A DNA stretch of 64,000 bases, from the NCBI GenBank assembly GCA_022508445.1, contig JAFLVG010000003.1:124001-188000 (forward strand), in the 5' to 3' direction. This DNA comes from Clostridiales bacterium (GTDB lineage: Bacteria; Bacillota; Clostridia; Christensenellales; Pumilibacteraceae). Position 1 is the stretch's first letter. Each line of letters opens with the position of its first letter. Position numbers and translations under genes: made by a program. The notes below the pieces were generated by a model that searched no databases, was not told the DNA's origin, and saw only the letters and a program-made list of their open reading frames with translations. Of this stretch, positions 1-8,204 are shown piece by piece.

Positions 1-2014
1 GCTTTTTGGCGGCTGCGGGCTTGTCCTCTGCTTTTGCTTTTGCAGGCGCCGGCTTTTTCGCCGCAGGCGCTTTTTCGGCTTTCACCGCAGGTTTCTTCGC
101 CGCAGGCTTTTTAGCCACCGGCTTATCTTCGACCGCGGGCTTTGCCGCCGGCTTGGGCGTTTCGACTTTCTTGCCGCTCGGGCAATACAGCAATATGCCG
201 CCCATGGGAGGAACGTCGATGGAAAGCGAGTCTTCCTTGCCGTGGCTCGCGATTTTTTCGGTCTTGTATTTTGCGCCCGATTGATTCCACTTGAAGATTT
301 CGGTACGAAGAAGCTCGGTGTACTCGCCCTCGTGCGCGCCGAAGCGGTATCCGTTGTGCGCTACGGGCGCGAAGTTGATTATGGCGAGCATGCGGTTTTC
401 CGCGCTGTCGCGACGCTCGTAAACGAGAATGTTCTGTTGGTAATCGTCCGCGACGAGCCACTCGAAGCCGCGCCAATCGTAATCGATTTCGTGCATTGCG
501 GGGTAGTTCTTGTATATGCCGTTAAGCACGGAGACGAATTTTTTGAGGTCGGAATGCGCAGGGTATTCGAGAATGTTCCAATCGAGCTCTTTGGAGAAGT
601 TCCACTCGTTGAACTGTCCGAGCTCCGCGCCCATGAACAAAAGTTTTTTGCCGGGGTGCGAGAACATATACGTTAAGAAGTTGCGTACGCCTGCGAATTT
701 CATGTCGTAGTCGCCGGGCATTTTATTGATGAGCGAGCCCTTGCCGTAAACGACCTCGTCGTGTGAAATGGGAAGTACGAAATTCTCGGTAAACGCGTAG
801 ATCATCGAGAACGTAATCGTGTTGTGGTGGTATTTGCGGAATACGGGATCGACCTTTATGTACGACAGCGTGTCGTTCATCCAGCCCATGTTCCACTTGA
901 AGTTGAAGCCGAGACCGCCCATGTCTACGGGGCGCGAAACGCCGCCCCACGCCGTCGATTCCTCGGCGATCATGAGCGCTTTGGGGTACTTGGCGAAAAT
1001 CGCCGTGTTCAAGCGGCGGAGGAAGTCAACAGCTTCCAAGTTCTCGTTGCCGCCGTAGATATTGGGACGCCACTCGTATCTGCCGTAGTCGAGATACAGC
1101 ATGCTCGCGACTGCGTCTACGCGCAGGCCGTCGATGTGATACATGTCCATCCAATAAAACGCATTTGAAATGAGGAAGTTTCTAACCTCGTTCCTGCCGT
1201 AGTCGAAGCAGCGAGTCCCCCACTCCTTATGCTCCATGCGAAGCGGATCGCTATGCTCGTACAGAGGGCCGCCGTCGAACTCATAGAGTCCGTCGCCGTT
1301 CTTAGGGAAGTGCCCGGGCACCCAGTCGAGAATGACGCCTATTCCGCAGGAGTGCATTTTGTCCACGAGATACATAAAGTCCTCGGGTGTGCCGTAGCGC
1401 GACGTGGGCGCGTAATATCCCGTTACTTGATATCCCCACGATCCGTCAAACGGATATTCGGCAACGCCCAAAAGTTCGAGGTGGGTATATCCCGTTTCTT
1501 TGAGGTATTCGCTCATTTCGTCGGCGAACTTGCGGTAGTCGAACGTGTTGCCGTCCGCATATCTGCGCCACGACGCGATGTGAGCTTCGTAAATGCTCAT
1601 GGGCGAGGAATACTGATCGGGCTTGTTTTTGATGTATTCGGCGTCCGTCCACTTGTAATGCTCGATATCCACGACCTTTGCATTCGTGCCCTCGAACGTT
1701 TCGCGGTGGAACGCAAACGGATCGCATTTGTAGATAGGATAAGAGAAGCCGTTTTCGATATAGAACTTATAGTTGTCGTACAGCTTTACGCCTTTGACTG
1801 TCGCTTCCCAAATGCCGGCTTCGGTGATCTTTTTCATGCGGTTGGCATTGACATCCCAACCGTTGAAGTCGCCGATGACCGCAATCGAGGTCGCGCGCGT
1901 CGACCATACGCGAAAAACGGCAGTGCCGCTCGCCTTGTCGTAATGACAGCCCAAGTACTTGTAGGCGTCAAACATGTCGCCGTGATGGTAAGCGTCAAGT
2001 AGCTTAATATCCAT
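1..2014 (-). CDS. glgB: 1,4-alpha-glucan branching enzyme (partial, C-terminus beyond left edge)
   Basis: Glycogen branching enzyme, which cuts alpha-1,4 glucan chains and rejoins them through alpha-1,6 links in the cytoplasm. A CBM48-like domain (about residues 20-105, with the GDFNGW motif) precedes a GH13 barrel. The catalytic triad is visible as Asp300 (GLRVDAVAS), Glu351 (IAEEST) and Asp419 (ISHDEVV). The ATG at 2014 follows an AGGGAGG-type ribosome site and a good promoter. After the usual end of the family (near CPSGKK) the frame continues for some 60 residues of Lys/Ala/Pro-rich low-complexity sequence (repeats such as AAKKPA) and runs off the window at about residue 671. That tail is unusual for GlgB. 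The function is certain; the role of the tail is not known. Confidence 0.96.
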   Translation of the reverse strand, partial: MDIKLLDAYHHGDMFDAYKYLGCHYDKASGTAVFRVWSTRATSIAVIGDFNGWDVNANRMKKITEAGIWEATVKGVKLYDNYKFYIENGFSYPIYKCDPFAFHRETFEGTNAKVVDIEHYKWTDAEYIKNKPDQYSSPMSIYEAHIASWRRYADGNTFDYRKFADEMSEYLKETGYTHLELLGVAEYPFDGSWGYQVTGYYAPTSRYGTPEDFMYLVDKMHSCGIGVILDWVPGHFPKNGDGLYEFDGGPLYEHSDPLRMEHKEWGTRCFDYGRNEVRNFLISNAFYWMDMYHIDGLRVDAVASMLYLDYGRYEWRPNIYGGNENLEAVDFLRRLNTAIFAKYPKALMIAEESTAWGGVSRPVDMGGLGFNFKWNMGWMNDTLSYIKVDPVFRKYHHNTITFSMIYAFTENFVLPISHDEVVYGKGSLINKMPGDYDMKFAGVRNFLTYMFSHPGKKLLFMGAELGQFNEWNFSKELDWNILEYPAHSDLKKFVSVLNGIYKNYPAMHEIDYDWRGFEWLVADDYQQNILVYERRDSAENRMLAIINFAPVAHNGYRFGAHEGEYTELLRTEIFKWNQSGAKYKTEKIASHGKEDSLSIDVPPMGGILLYCPSGKKVETPKPAAKPAVEDKPVAKKPAAKKPAVKAEKAPAAKKPAPAKAKAEDKPAAAKK

Positions 2015-2095
2015 AATAAAAGCCTCCCTTGTTCCTTTTATTTCGGGTATTTAGATATTCCATACCGCGTCGGCATCGAATATTCGTACCCGTAC

Positions 2096-2124
2096 ATTAT
2101 ACATCATTGACGGTAAAATATCAA
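2096..2124 (-). promoter_or_regulatory. Sigma-A promoter for glgB
   Basis: On the minus strand a TTGATA -35 box (2119-2124) is separated by 17 bp from a TATAAT -10 box (2096-2101). It lies about 80 bp upstream of the glgB ATG. Confidence 0.75.
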
Positions 2125-2145
2125 GCCTTTTCCTTATTTCTTTTG

Positions 2146-2189
2146 AAAAAGAAGCCTACTTCTTTTCTAAAAGAAATAGGCTCCTTTTT
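2146..2189 (-). terminator. Long inverted repeat, probable terminator
   Basis: Two 21-bp arms (2146-2166 and 2169-2189) separated by two bases form a nearly complete hairpin, A-rich on one side and T-rich on the other. It lies downstream of thiT on the same strand and just before the glgB promoter, so it probably ends thiT transcription. The symmetry would let it work in both directions. The rest of 2125-2358 holds no gene; a weak copy of the dispersed CATTtCGA-type repeat lies near 2299-2350. Confidence 0.6.
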
Positions 2190-2358
2190 AACAGTCGTGT
2201 GTTTGCTTCGGTGAATTATTTTACGTTGCACACGAGCAAAGTCGTAACATTAAAAATTGCTTTTACGCTATCCTGTTTTTGAGGGATGATAGCCGCGTCC
2301 CGTCATTTCGAATGAAGCGCGAAGTGCGTTTCCTGTCATCCGCGCAATCTCATCCTTT

Positions 2359-3588
2359 TTATTCTATACTAGTTTGCTCCCCGACTTCTTCGGTTTTTGC
2401 CGATTCCGTTATCTCTTCGCTTTTCACTTCCTTTCTATCCGAGTATATCTCTATCTGTCTGCGGAAGCTCTTTGACGACAGCACAAGCACGCTCACGACA
2501 AGCACTATCAAAAGCTCGGGAATCAAGTACATGCACTGATACACGAAAGAGTAGAAATACTCGTTGGCGAGCGCGGGCATGTTGTACACGCCGGCATAAT
2601 ACCCGCTCCACACGCCGAAAGCGAACACGCCGGCAAAATAGTGGCTTATGAATCTAAATAAGCACGCAATCGCCGCACCCAATGCAAACTGCGCGCGCAT
2701 GTTGTTCTTATAAAGCCCCAAATCCCTAATGCAGCCGGTAAGCCCGATTGCGGCAAACGCGACGGCGTAGTCGAGCGCGAACTGCGCGGGGTGAATTATC
2801 ATCGGATCTTGCACCGCTTGGAGTATGCCGTAGATAAGCCCGACAAACACGCCCTTGCGGCTTCCGAACATGAACGCGAACAGCATGAGCGGCAACATGG
2901 ACGCGAACGTTATGCTTCCGCCCATAGGCATTTTGAAAATTCTTACATACGAAAGCGCAAACGACAGCGCAACGCAAATCGCGGCAAACGTTATCGTCCG
3001 CGTGTCGAACGGGCGTTTCGTCCTATCGACGAAAAACGCAAGCACCACTATCGCCGCCGCAACAAACACCGCGCTCAAATACAGTCCGAGGTTGCTGAAT
3101 ACGTCCGTTCCGTTGTTTTCGATGGCGTCTCCGCTCGTGTAGTAAACTATAAGGCAAACCAGTGCCGCTATGAACGCTCCGCCTATCGCCGCCGCGCTCA
3201 CGATTTTGGTAAGCTTGACGGGCTTAACGAAAATCGCTATTGCGCTCGCTACAATCGCTATTGCAAGCACAAGCAACGGATAGAACAGTATGGGGACAAG
3301 CACGTCCTCATCGTGCGCCACGTCTACAAAATAACATGTGGAAAACGTTATTATGTAGCACACCGCCGCCGTTAATGCGACGGTAATCCACGCGCCGTTG
3401 AACAGCTTGTTGAATTTAGCGAGCTCGCCGCCGTCGTACTTGCCCGTGGCTTTCACGTATATCGCCACATACAGCTTGGACGCGATAAACGCAACAACGA
3501 GCGCGACGGTTATCCACAGCGCGATCGTGCGGCACGCGTTGGTCGCGTCGTCGAAGTTGGCGAAGTAGTACTTGATGTCTTCTAACAT
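2359..3588 (-). CDS. thiT: Thiamine ECF transporter S component ThiT with extra N-terminal membrane domain
   Basis: Substrate-binding membrane subunit for thiamine uptake by a group II ECF transporter; the shared energising subunits are not in this window. The C-terminal half, from about residue 200, is ThiT-like, with the family pattern of loop, pore helices and a P-x-Q-x4-DY segment (HPAQFALDY). The first 200 residues add about five hydrophobic helices that ordinary ThiT (about 180-200 residues) lacks. A charged tail rich in Glu and Lys follows the last helix. The start at 3588 has a GGGAGGA ribosome site; a longer upstream reading would overlap the riboswitch terminator. The upstream TPP riboswitch independently supports thiamine as the ligand. 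Confidence 0.9.
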   Translation of the reverse strand: MLEDIKYYFANFDDATNACRTIALWITVALVVAFIASKLYVAIYVKATGKYDGGELAKFNKLFNGAWITVALTAAVCYIITFSTCYFVDVAHDEDVLVPILFYPLLVLAIAIVASAIAIFVKPVKLTKIVSAAAIGGAFIAALVCLIVYYTSGDAIENNGTDVFSNLGLYLSAVFVAAAIVVLAFFVDRTKRPFDTRTITFAAICVALSFALSYVRIFKMPMGGSITFASMLPLMLFAFMFGSRKGVFVGLIYGILQAVQDPMIIHPAQFALDYAVAFAAIGLTGCIRDLGLYKNNMRAQFALGAAIACLFRFISHYFAGVFAFGVWSGYYAGVYNMPALANEYFYSFVYQCMYLIPELLIVLVVSVLVLSSKSFRRQIEIYSDRKEVKSEEITESAKTEEVGEQTSIE

Positions 3589-3623
3589 TTTATTATTCCT
3601 CCCGAAAAGGTTTTTCTGTGGAT

Positions 3624-3659
3624 AAAAAAATGCGTCCCTGCTTTTTAGCATGAACGCAT
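3624..3659 (-). terminator. Riboswitch-controlled intrinsic terminator
   Basis: The minus strand carries an imperfect hairpin (outer arms ATGCGT and ACGCAT) followed by seven T residues. It lies between the TPP aptamer and the thiT start codon, so it is the likely off-state expression platform: TPP binding would permit the hairpin and stop transcription. Confidence 0.8.
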
Positions 3660-3661
3660 GA

Positions 3662-3773
3662 AAACCCGAACTATACGACGGCTCCCTACGCGAGTGCTAA
3701 CTCAACAGGTTCAAAGGGACCGTGCAGTACTATGCAACATCTCAGCGGACTTTTCTCGTCCGCGCCCCTGCAT
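3662..3773 (-). promoter_or_regulatory. TPP (THI-box) riboswitch
   Basis: The minus strand shows the conserved THI-box blocks in order: AGGGGC, GCTGAGA, CCCTTTGAACCTG, GTTAGCAC and GCGTAGGGA. It senses thiamine pyrophosphate and here controls thiT through the terminator directly downstream. Confidence 0.96.
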
Positions 3774-3784
3774 CTTATAACCAT

Positions 3785-3813
3785 ACTATACTATATTATC
3801 TTGCGTTTGTCAA
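3785..3813 (-). promoter_or_regulatory. Sigma-A promoter for the thiT riboswitch transcript
   Basis: Minus-strand TTGACA (3808-3813), 17-bp spacer, TATAGT (3785-3790), placed just upstream of the TPP aptamer. Confidence 0.8.
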
Positions 3814-3898
3814 CCAAAGCGGAGCCGTATGCCTAAAAGAAGTTGAGATTATCCGATTCGTTCAGGCTGACAAAACCGTTTTTTCGAGTAAATTATAT

Positions 3899-3925
3899 CA
3901 TTCCGAGCGTAGTGAGAAATCTTAA
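3899..3925. repeat. REP-like dispersed repeat copy
   Basis: Contains CATTCCGAGCGTAGTGAG followed by AAATC. Related short intergenic copies occur near 2299-2350, 12912-12940, 41185-41250 and 44159-44240. Confidence 0.5.
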
Positions 3926-3961
3926 TCCTAATGGCGCGTAAGCGCCGCCGTCTTTGCACAC

Positions 3962-3993
3962 AAAAAGCCCCGTTCTTTCGAACAGGACTTTTT
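3962..3993 (-). terminator. Terminator of the InlB-repeat lipoprotein gene
   Basis: Arms 3962-3975 and 3980-3993 pair on the minus-strand RNA over 14 bp with G-U wobbles and end in a U-rich run. It begins 26 bp after the stop codon. Confidence 0.8.
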
Positions 3994-4018
3994 ACGTTGT
4001 TGTTTTAATACGTTAGGG

Positions 4019-7000
4019 TTATTTCTTTGAGAAAGCCAAATTGAAATTACTGCCGCTCCAACCGCCAATTGAAAGCATATAAATATCTCCGTTCTCAAAC
4101 GACTGCGTCGATACTGTACTGGCTTTGGTGCCTTGCGTCAGCTGGACGAACTCGACTTTGATTGACACATCATTTGCGCTAACAGAGCTTAAATCAGCGT
4201 CAACCGAACCCGTAGATTGGAGAGAAAATACTTTGCCGGCTATTGTTATTTTTCCGCTTGAAGTGTCAGGCTTCGGATTCCAATCCAAAGGCATATTGAA
4301 TATAAGCGTAACTTTTACGTTATTGGCAAAGGTTACATTAACCGAATATGCGAAATCATAAACAGGGTCAACATCGGTGCTTGTTATATCAATCGTTCCC
4401 TCAGATGCATTAAACGTGATTGTATAAGTGCCTTTTTTGTTGATTTTAATATTTTCGCCGCTACTGCTTACAAAACCAAGACCTCTGCCGGTTACAGCAT
4501 TATAACCGTAATTAGGTACACCGCTAGTCCAATTCGGCGTGCCCGTTGTATCTTTGCATTTTGCAATCTTGAATTCGATATTGGCCGACAATTCTTTTGT
4601 TACGGATCCGCCGGTTGCACCGAGATGATAAGCCGGCGCGCAGGTCCAACTATTCATACCGCCTACAATATACCATTCGCCTACTTGAAGCAAGTCGGCG
4701 TCTGTCTTTCCGTCGGTCATCTCGACTTCCCACCAGCTGTTATCGGTGTAGAAGCGCAGATAGAATGTGAATGTTCCGTCGGCTAAAACAGTTACCTTAT
4801 TTTCCTGTATTTCCACGCCGTGATTGGTGTTTCTGCCGCCGAAGTTGGGCGCAGGAGAAACGCCGTCGATGAGGAAGGTCAAAACGTCGTCTTTATGAAG
4901 ATCGATTGTCGTGCCGCTCGCCAAAGTAAACTGATATTTAGCGGTGTCGCCGGAAGGAACTTTCACGATTTCAAGCCCCGCGCCGTTGAGCGTAACTGAA
5001 ACGACGGGGATTATCTCCTCGTAGTGCGCGTAGATAGAGCCGTCCGCAGTGAACTCGGTGTCTTCCGTGACCTTATCGCCGCCGCCGTCGGGCAATGTGT
5101 ACCAGCCCTTAAACTCGTAATCCTCGGGCGAAGTGGGCGTGGGAAGCGAAGTGAGCTTGCCGTTGAGCGTAAGAATAGACGTCTCGGCATCAGTAAGCGT
5201 TCCTATGCCCACTTCGAGCGTAATCATATATTCCTGTTGGTACCGCGCATAAATCGTCACTTCATCCGGCGTGCCGGTGAACACATACTCGGCCGTTACC
5301 TCTTCGCCGCCCTCTTCCTCGGTGGCGGTGGTGTACCATCCCAAGAATCTGCAATTCGTGGGCGGTGTGGGCGTGGGAAGCGAAGTGAGCTTGCCGTCTA
5401 CGGTCATCGCAGTATCGGTGCTTTCAAGCGTGCCCTCGCCTGCGTCGAACGTGACGATGAATTCAATCAGCTCGTATTGCGCGTAAATCGTATCGTCCGA
5501 ATCGAATACGGTTTCAGCCGTAATCTGCGTGCCGCCCTCTGCCGCGGTGTACCAACCCTTGAATCTGTATCCGGTGGGTGCCGTAGGCGTGGGAAGCTCG
5601 TCTACGAGCTTGCCGTTCTCTGTAAGACGCGGGGCTTCGGTAAGAGTGCCCATGCCTTCGTCAAACGTAATCATATATTCTTGTTGATAGTGGGCATACA
5701 CCGTAATCTCGGTTTGCGAGCCGGTGAATGTGTAGTCTGTCGTTACGTGCTTGCCGCCCTCTTGTTCGGTATACCAGCCCAAGAATCTACAATTGGTGGG
5801 CGGAGTGGGAGCGTCGGGAAGCGACGTAAGCTTGCCGTTCTCGGTGGTCAAAGCCACTGTACCGTCCGCAAGCGTGCCGCCGTTTGCGTCAAACGCTACC
5901 GTGTATTCCACGTCGTTTTGCTCGTAGTGAGCATAAATAGTGCCGTCCGCGGTAAACACATAATCGGCGTCTACAAGCTCGCCCGCGTCGTCCGCTTGTT
6001 CGGTGTACCAGCCGATAAACCTCTTGCCGTCGGGCGCTTCTGTGGGCTCGGGAAGCGTACCCACTAGTTTACCGTCAACGGTTATGCGCGAGGTTTCGGA
6101 AACTGTACCGCCGTTTGCGTCAAACGAAATTCTGAATTCCTCTTGATAATGCGCATACACGGTTATGTTTTCGTCTTCGCCGCCGAACACATAAGATGTC
6201 GTAACTTTTTCGCCGCCCTCTTGTTCTGTGTACCAACCGATGAATCTGTGTTTTTCGTCGGGAGGAGTGGGATCGCTCGGGAGCGCCGTGAGAGATCCGT
6301 TCTCGGTAGTCATCGGGCTTGTTCCGTCTGCGAGCGTTCCACCGTTTGCGTTAAACGTTACTCTGTATTCGGTAGACGCGTAATATGCGTAGATAGGTCC
6401 GTCCGATTCAAAAACGGTGGTTGCGGTAACTTTTTTGCCGCCGCCGTTCTGCTCCGTGTACCAGCCCGCAAACCTCGTACCTTGCGGTATGTTCGTAGGT
6501 GTGGGAAGCGTTCCGAGCACGCCGTCAAAAGTCATGCGCGACGCTTCGGAAACAGTGCCCTCGCCTGCGATAAACTCGATTAAAAATTCGCGTTGATAGT
6601 GAGCGTACACAGTTATGTTTTGCTCTTTGCCACTGAACACGTAATCGACAGTTACCCTATCGCCGCCATCTTGCTGTGTGTACCATCCGATGAATCTGTG
6701 ATAGGTATCGGTCGGATATGGATCGTCGGGAAGCGTGGCGAGCTTGCCGTTCTCGGTAGTCATCGGCGCCGTGCCGGACGCGAGCGTTCCGCCGTTCGCG
6801 TTAAACGTGATCGTGTATTCCATGTCCGGCGAGGTCGGATCCCATTTCGCATAAATGGTACGACTCTTATCGTAGACGTGTTGCACGGTAAGCGCATTGC
6901 CCGAATACGACGCTTCGAGATACCAACCGGCGAATTCAAAATCGCCGTCGATCGTCGGATCGGGAAGCGACGACAGTTTGCCGTTCCTCGTCTTTGCGTA

Positions 7001-7165
7001 GGTCGGAGTTACCGTGCCGCCGACCGCGTCGAACGTGATTGTGTACACGCCCTTCTCGCCCGACTGCTCCGGCGTCTTTTCTCCGCACGCGATAAGCGAG
7101 CCGCAACATGTAGTTGCAAACATCGCTGCGGCCAAGGTGGCCGCTGCTATCCTTTTTGCTTTCAT
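4019..7165 (-). CDS. Surface lipoprotein with nine InlB B-type repeats and C-terminal carbohydrate-binding-like domains
   Basis: A lipoprotein signal peptide with lipobox LIAC (Cys at about residue 27) predicts attachment to the outer face of the membrane. Residues about 38-725 hold nine repeats of about 70 residues of the Listeria-Bacteroides (InlB B/Flg_new) type, each with an ITFDANGGT-like start, a FxGWYT core and a YAHY end. Two repeat types alternate, so the higher period is about 140 residues. The C-terminal 300 residues are different: a segment with YIVGGMNSW resembles starch-binding modules of SusE/SusF or CBM26 type, and a second beta-rich domain follows. Nearby pullulanase and GlgB genes make starch binding plausible, but this is inference. 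It is monocistronic, with its own promoter and terminator. Confidence 0.85.
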   Translation of the reverse strand: MKAKRIAAATLAAAMFATTCCGSLIACGEKTPEQSGEKGVYTITFDAVGGTVTPTYAKTRNGKLSSLPDPTIDGDFEFAGWYLEASYSGNALTVQHVYDKSRTIYAKWDPTSPDMEYTITFNANGGTLASGTAPMTTENGKLATLPDDPYPTDTYHRFIGWYTQQDGGDRVTVDYVFSGKEQNITVYAHYQREFLIEFIAGEGTVSEASRMTFDGVLGTLPTPTNIPQGTRFAGWYTEQNGGGKKVTATTVFESDGPIYAYYASTEYRVTFNANGGTLADGTSPMTTENGSLTALPSDPTPPDEKHRFIGWYTEQEGGEKVTTSYVFGGEDENITVYAHYQEEFRISFDANGGTVSETSRITVDGKLVGTLPEPTEAPDGKRFIGWYTEQADDAGELVDADYVFTADGTIYAHYEQNDVEYTVAFDANGGTLADGTVALTTENGKLTSLPDAPTPPTNCRFLGWYTEQEGGKHVTTDYTFTGSQTEITVYAHYQQEYMITFDEGMGTLTEAPRLTENGKLVDELPTPTAPTGYRFKGWYTAAEGGTQITAETVFDSDDTIYAQYELIEFIVTFDAGEGTLESTDTAMTVDGKLTSLPTPTPPTNCRFLGWYTTATEEEGGEEVTAEYVFTGTPDEVTIYARYQQEYMITLEVGIGTLTDAETSILTLNGKLTSLPTPTSPEDYEFKGWYTLPDGGGDKVTEDTEFTADGSIYAHYEEIIPVVSVTLNGAGLEIVKVPSGDTAKYQFTLASGTTIDLHKDDVLTFLIDGVSPAPNFGGRNTNHGVEIQENKVTVLADGTFTFYLRFYTDNSWWEVEMTDGKTDADLLQVGEWYIVGGMNSWTCAPAYHLGATGGSVTKELSANIEFKIAKCKDTTGTPNWTSGVPNYGYNAVTGRGLGFVSSSGENIKINKKGTYTITFNASEGTIDITSTDVDPVYDFAYSVNVTFANNVKVTLIFNMPLDWNPKPDTSSGKITIAGKVFSLQSTGSVDADLSSVSANDVSIKVEFVQLTQGTKASTVSTQSFENGDIYMLSIGGWSGSNFNLAFSKK

Positions 7166-7219
7166 CTTTTCCCCTCTATATTAAAATTTTTGTCAGAGTT
7201 TCCCCTAACTTATGTGTAC

Positions 7220-7248
7220 ATTGTAACACGAACACAAAGCGCTGTCAA
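7220..7248 (-). promoter_or_regulatory. Sigma-A promoter for the InlB-repeat lipoprotein
   Basis: Minus-strand TTGACA (7243-7248), 17-bp spacer, TACAAT (7220-7225), about 55 bp before the ATG. Confidence 0.8.
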
Positions 7249-7344
7249 TACGTTATATGAAAACCGCATGGGATTTTTGCACGCTTTTTAAAACTTTTTA
7301 TTTTACCGCAATAAAAAGTCGAGGTTTCTCGCTTGCTTTTTAGC

Positions 7345-7375
7345 AAAAAAGAAGTGCGGCGAAAACCGCACTTTT
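7345..7375 (-). terminator. Terminator after parA
   Basis: The 8-bp stem AAGTGCGG/CCGCACTT (7352-7359 with 7366-7373) is followed on the minus strand by a T-rich run. It closes the four-gene operon that ends with parA. Confidence 0.8.
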
Positions 7376-7388
7376 AATTGTATGATTA

Positions 7389-8201
7389 CTATATTTTCTT
7401 TTTAAGCGCAGACAGGTTTTTAATCTGGGTAAAGCTGTCGCGATTGCGGTTAAGCACTTCTTCGGCGAGGTTCTTGTACGCAATTCCGCCTGCCGATGTC
7501 GGATCGAACTGGCTTATGGGCATGCCGAAAGACGGGGCTTCGGCGAGCCGAACGCTTCTCGGTATGCGCGTAGAAAACGCTTTCTTGCCAAAATAATGCG
7601 TTATTTCTTCGGCGACCGAGTTGACGAGATTGGTGCGCGAGCTGAACATCGTCACCACAACCCCCTCTATTTCGAGCGACGGATTGAGTATCTTTTTTGC
7701 GAGCTTGATTGTGTTCATGAGCTGGCTCAAACCTTCGAGTGCGAAATACTCGCCCTGCATGGGAATGAGTATGCTGTCTGCCGCAGTGAGCGCGTTGAGA
7801 GTAAGCAGCCCGATAAACGGCGGACAGTCGATAAATATGTAGTCGTAATTGTTCTTTATCGGCGCGATTGCGCGTTTGAGCGAGCTTTCTCGGCGTTCAA
7901 GACTGACCAGCTCGGCCTCCGCGCCTGCAAGGTCGATATTTGACGGGATTATATCGAGCCCGTCCACGCCCGTAGGAAGTATGGCCTCCTCCGCCGTGCA
8001 GTCGCCGATGATGAGGCTGTACACCGACTGCTTGACCTTGTGTTTTTCTATCCCCAGTCCGCTCGACGCATTGCCCTGCGGATCGTTGTCGATTATGAGT
8101 ACGTGCTTGCCGAACGCGGCAAAGTACGCCGCAAGATTGACGCAGGTCGTGGTCTTGCCCACGCCGCCTTTCTGGTTTGCTATCGCTATTGTCTTCGCCA
8201 T
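7389..8201 (-). CDS. parA: ParA/Soj-family partitioning ATPase
   Basis: ParA-type ATPase, which binds DNA cooperatively as an ATP dimer and is released by ParB to segregate chromosomes. The deviant Walker A motif KGGVGKTT with its signature lysine (Lys11) is at the N-terminus. Asp-containing switch motifs follow (IIDNDPQGN, FIDCPPFIG). The length (270 residues) is usual for chromosomal Soj. Only 3 bp separate it from the acyltransferase upstream, so it is the last gene of a glycolipid-type operon. parB lies about 39 kb away at 47288-48166, whereas the two genes are adjacent in most relatives. It could therefore serve the chromosome with the distant ParB, or act as an orphan ParA that positions another cargo. 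Confidence 0.9.
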   Translation of the reverse strand: MAKTIAIANQKGGVGKTTTCVNLAAYFAAFGKHVLIIDNDPQGNASSGLGIEKHKVKQSVYSLIIGDCTAEEAILPTGVDGLDIIPSNIDLAGAEAELVSLERRESSLKRAIAPIKNNYDYIFIDCPPFIGLLTLNALTAADSILIPMQGEYFALEGLSQLMNTIKLAKKILNPSLEIEGVVVTMFSSRTNLVNSVAEEITHYFGKKAFSTRIPRSVRLAEAPSFGMPISQFDPTSAGGIAYKNLAEEVLNRNRDSFTQIKNLSALKKKI

Positions 8202-8204
8202 ATC

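Noticed and set aside
5024-6067. Plus-strand open frame over the InlB repeats
   Set aside because: The product is an Arg-rich mirror of the repeats; the minus-strand lipoprotein has signal peptide, promoter and terminator.
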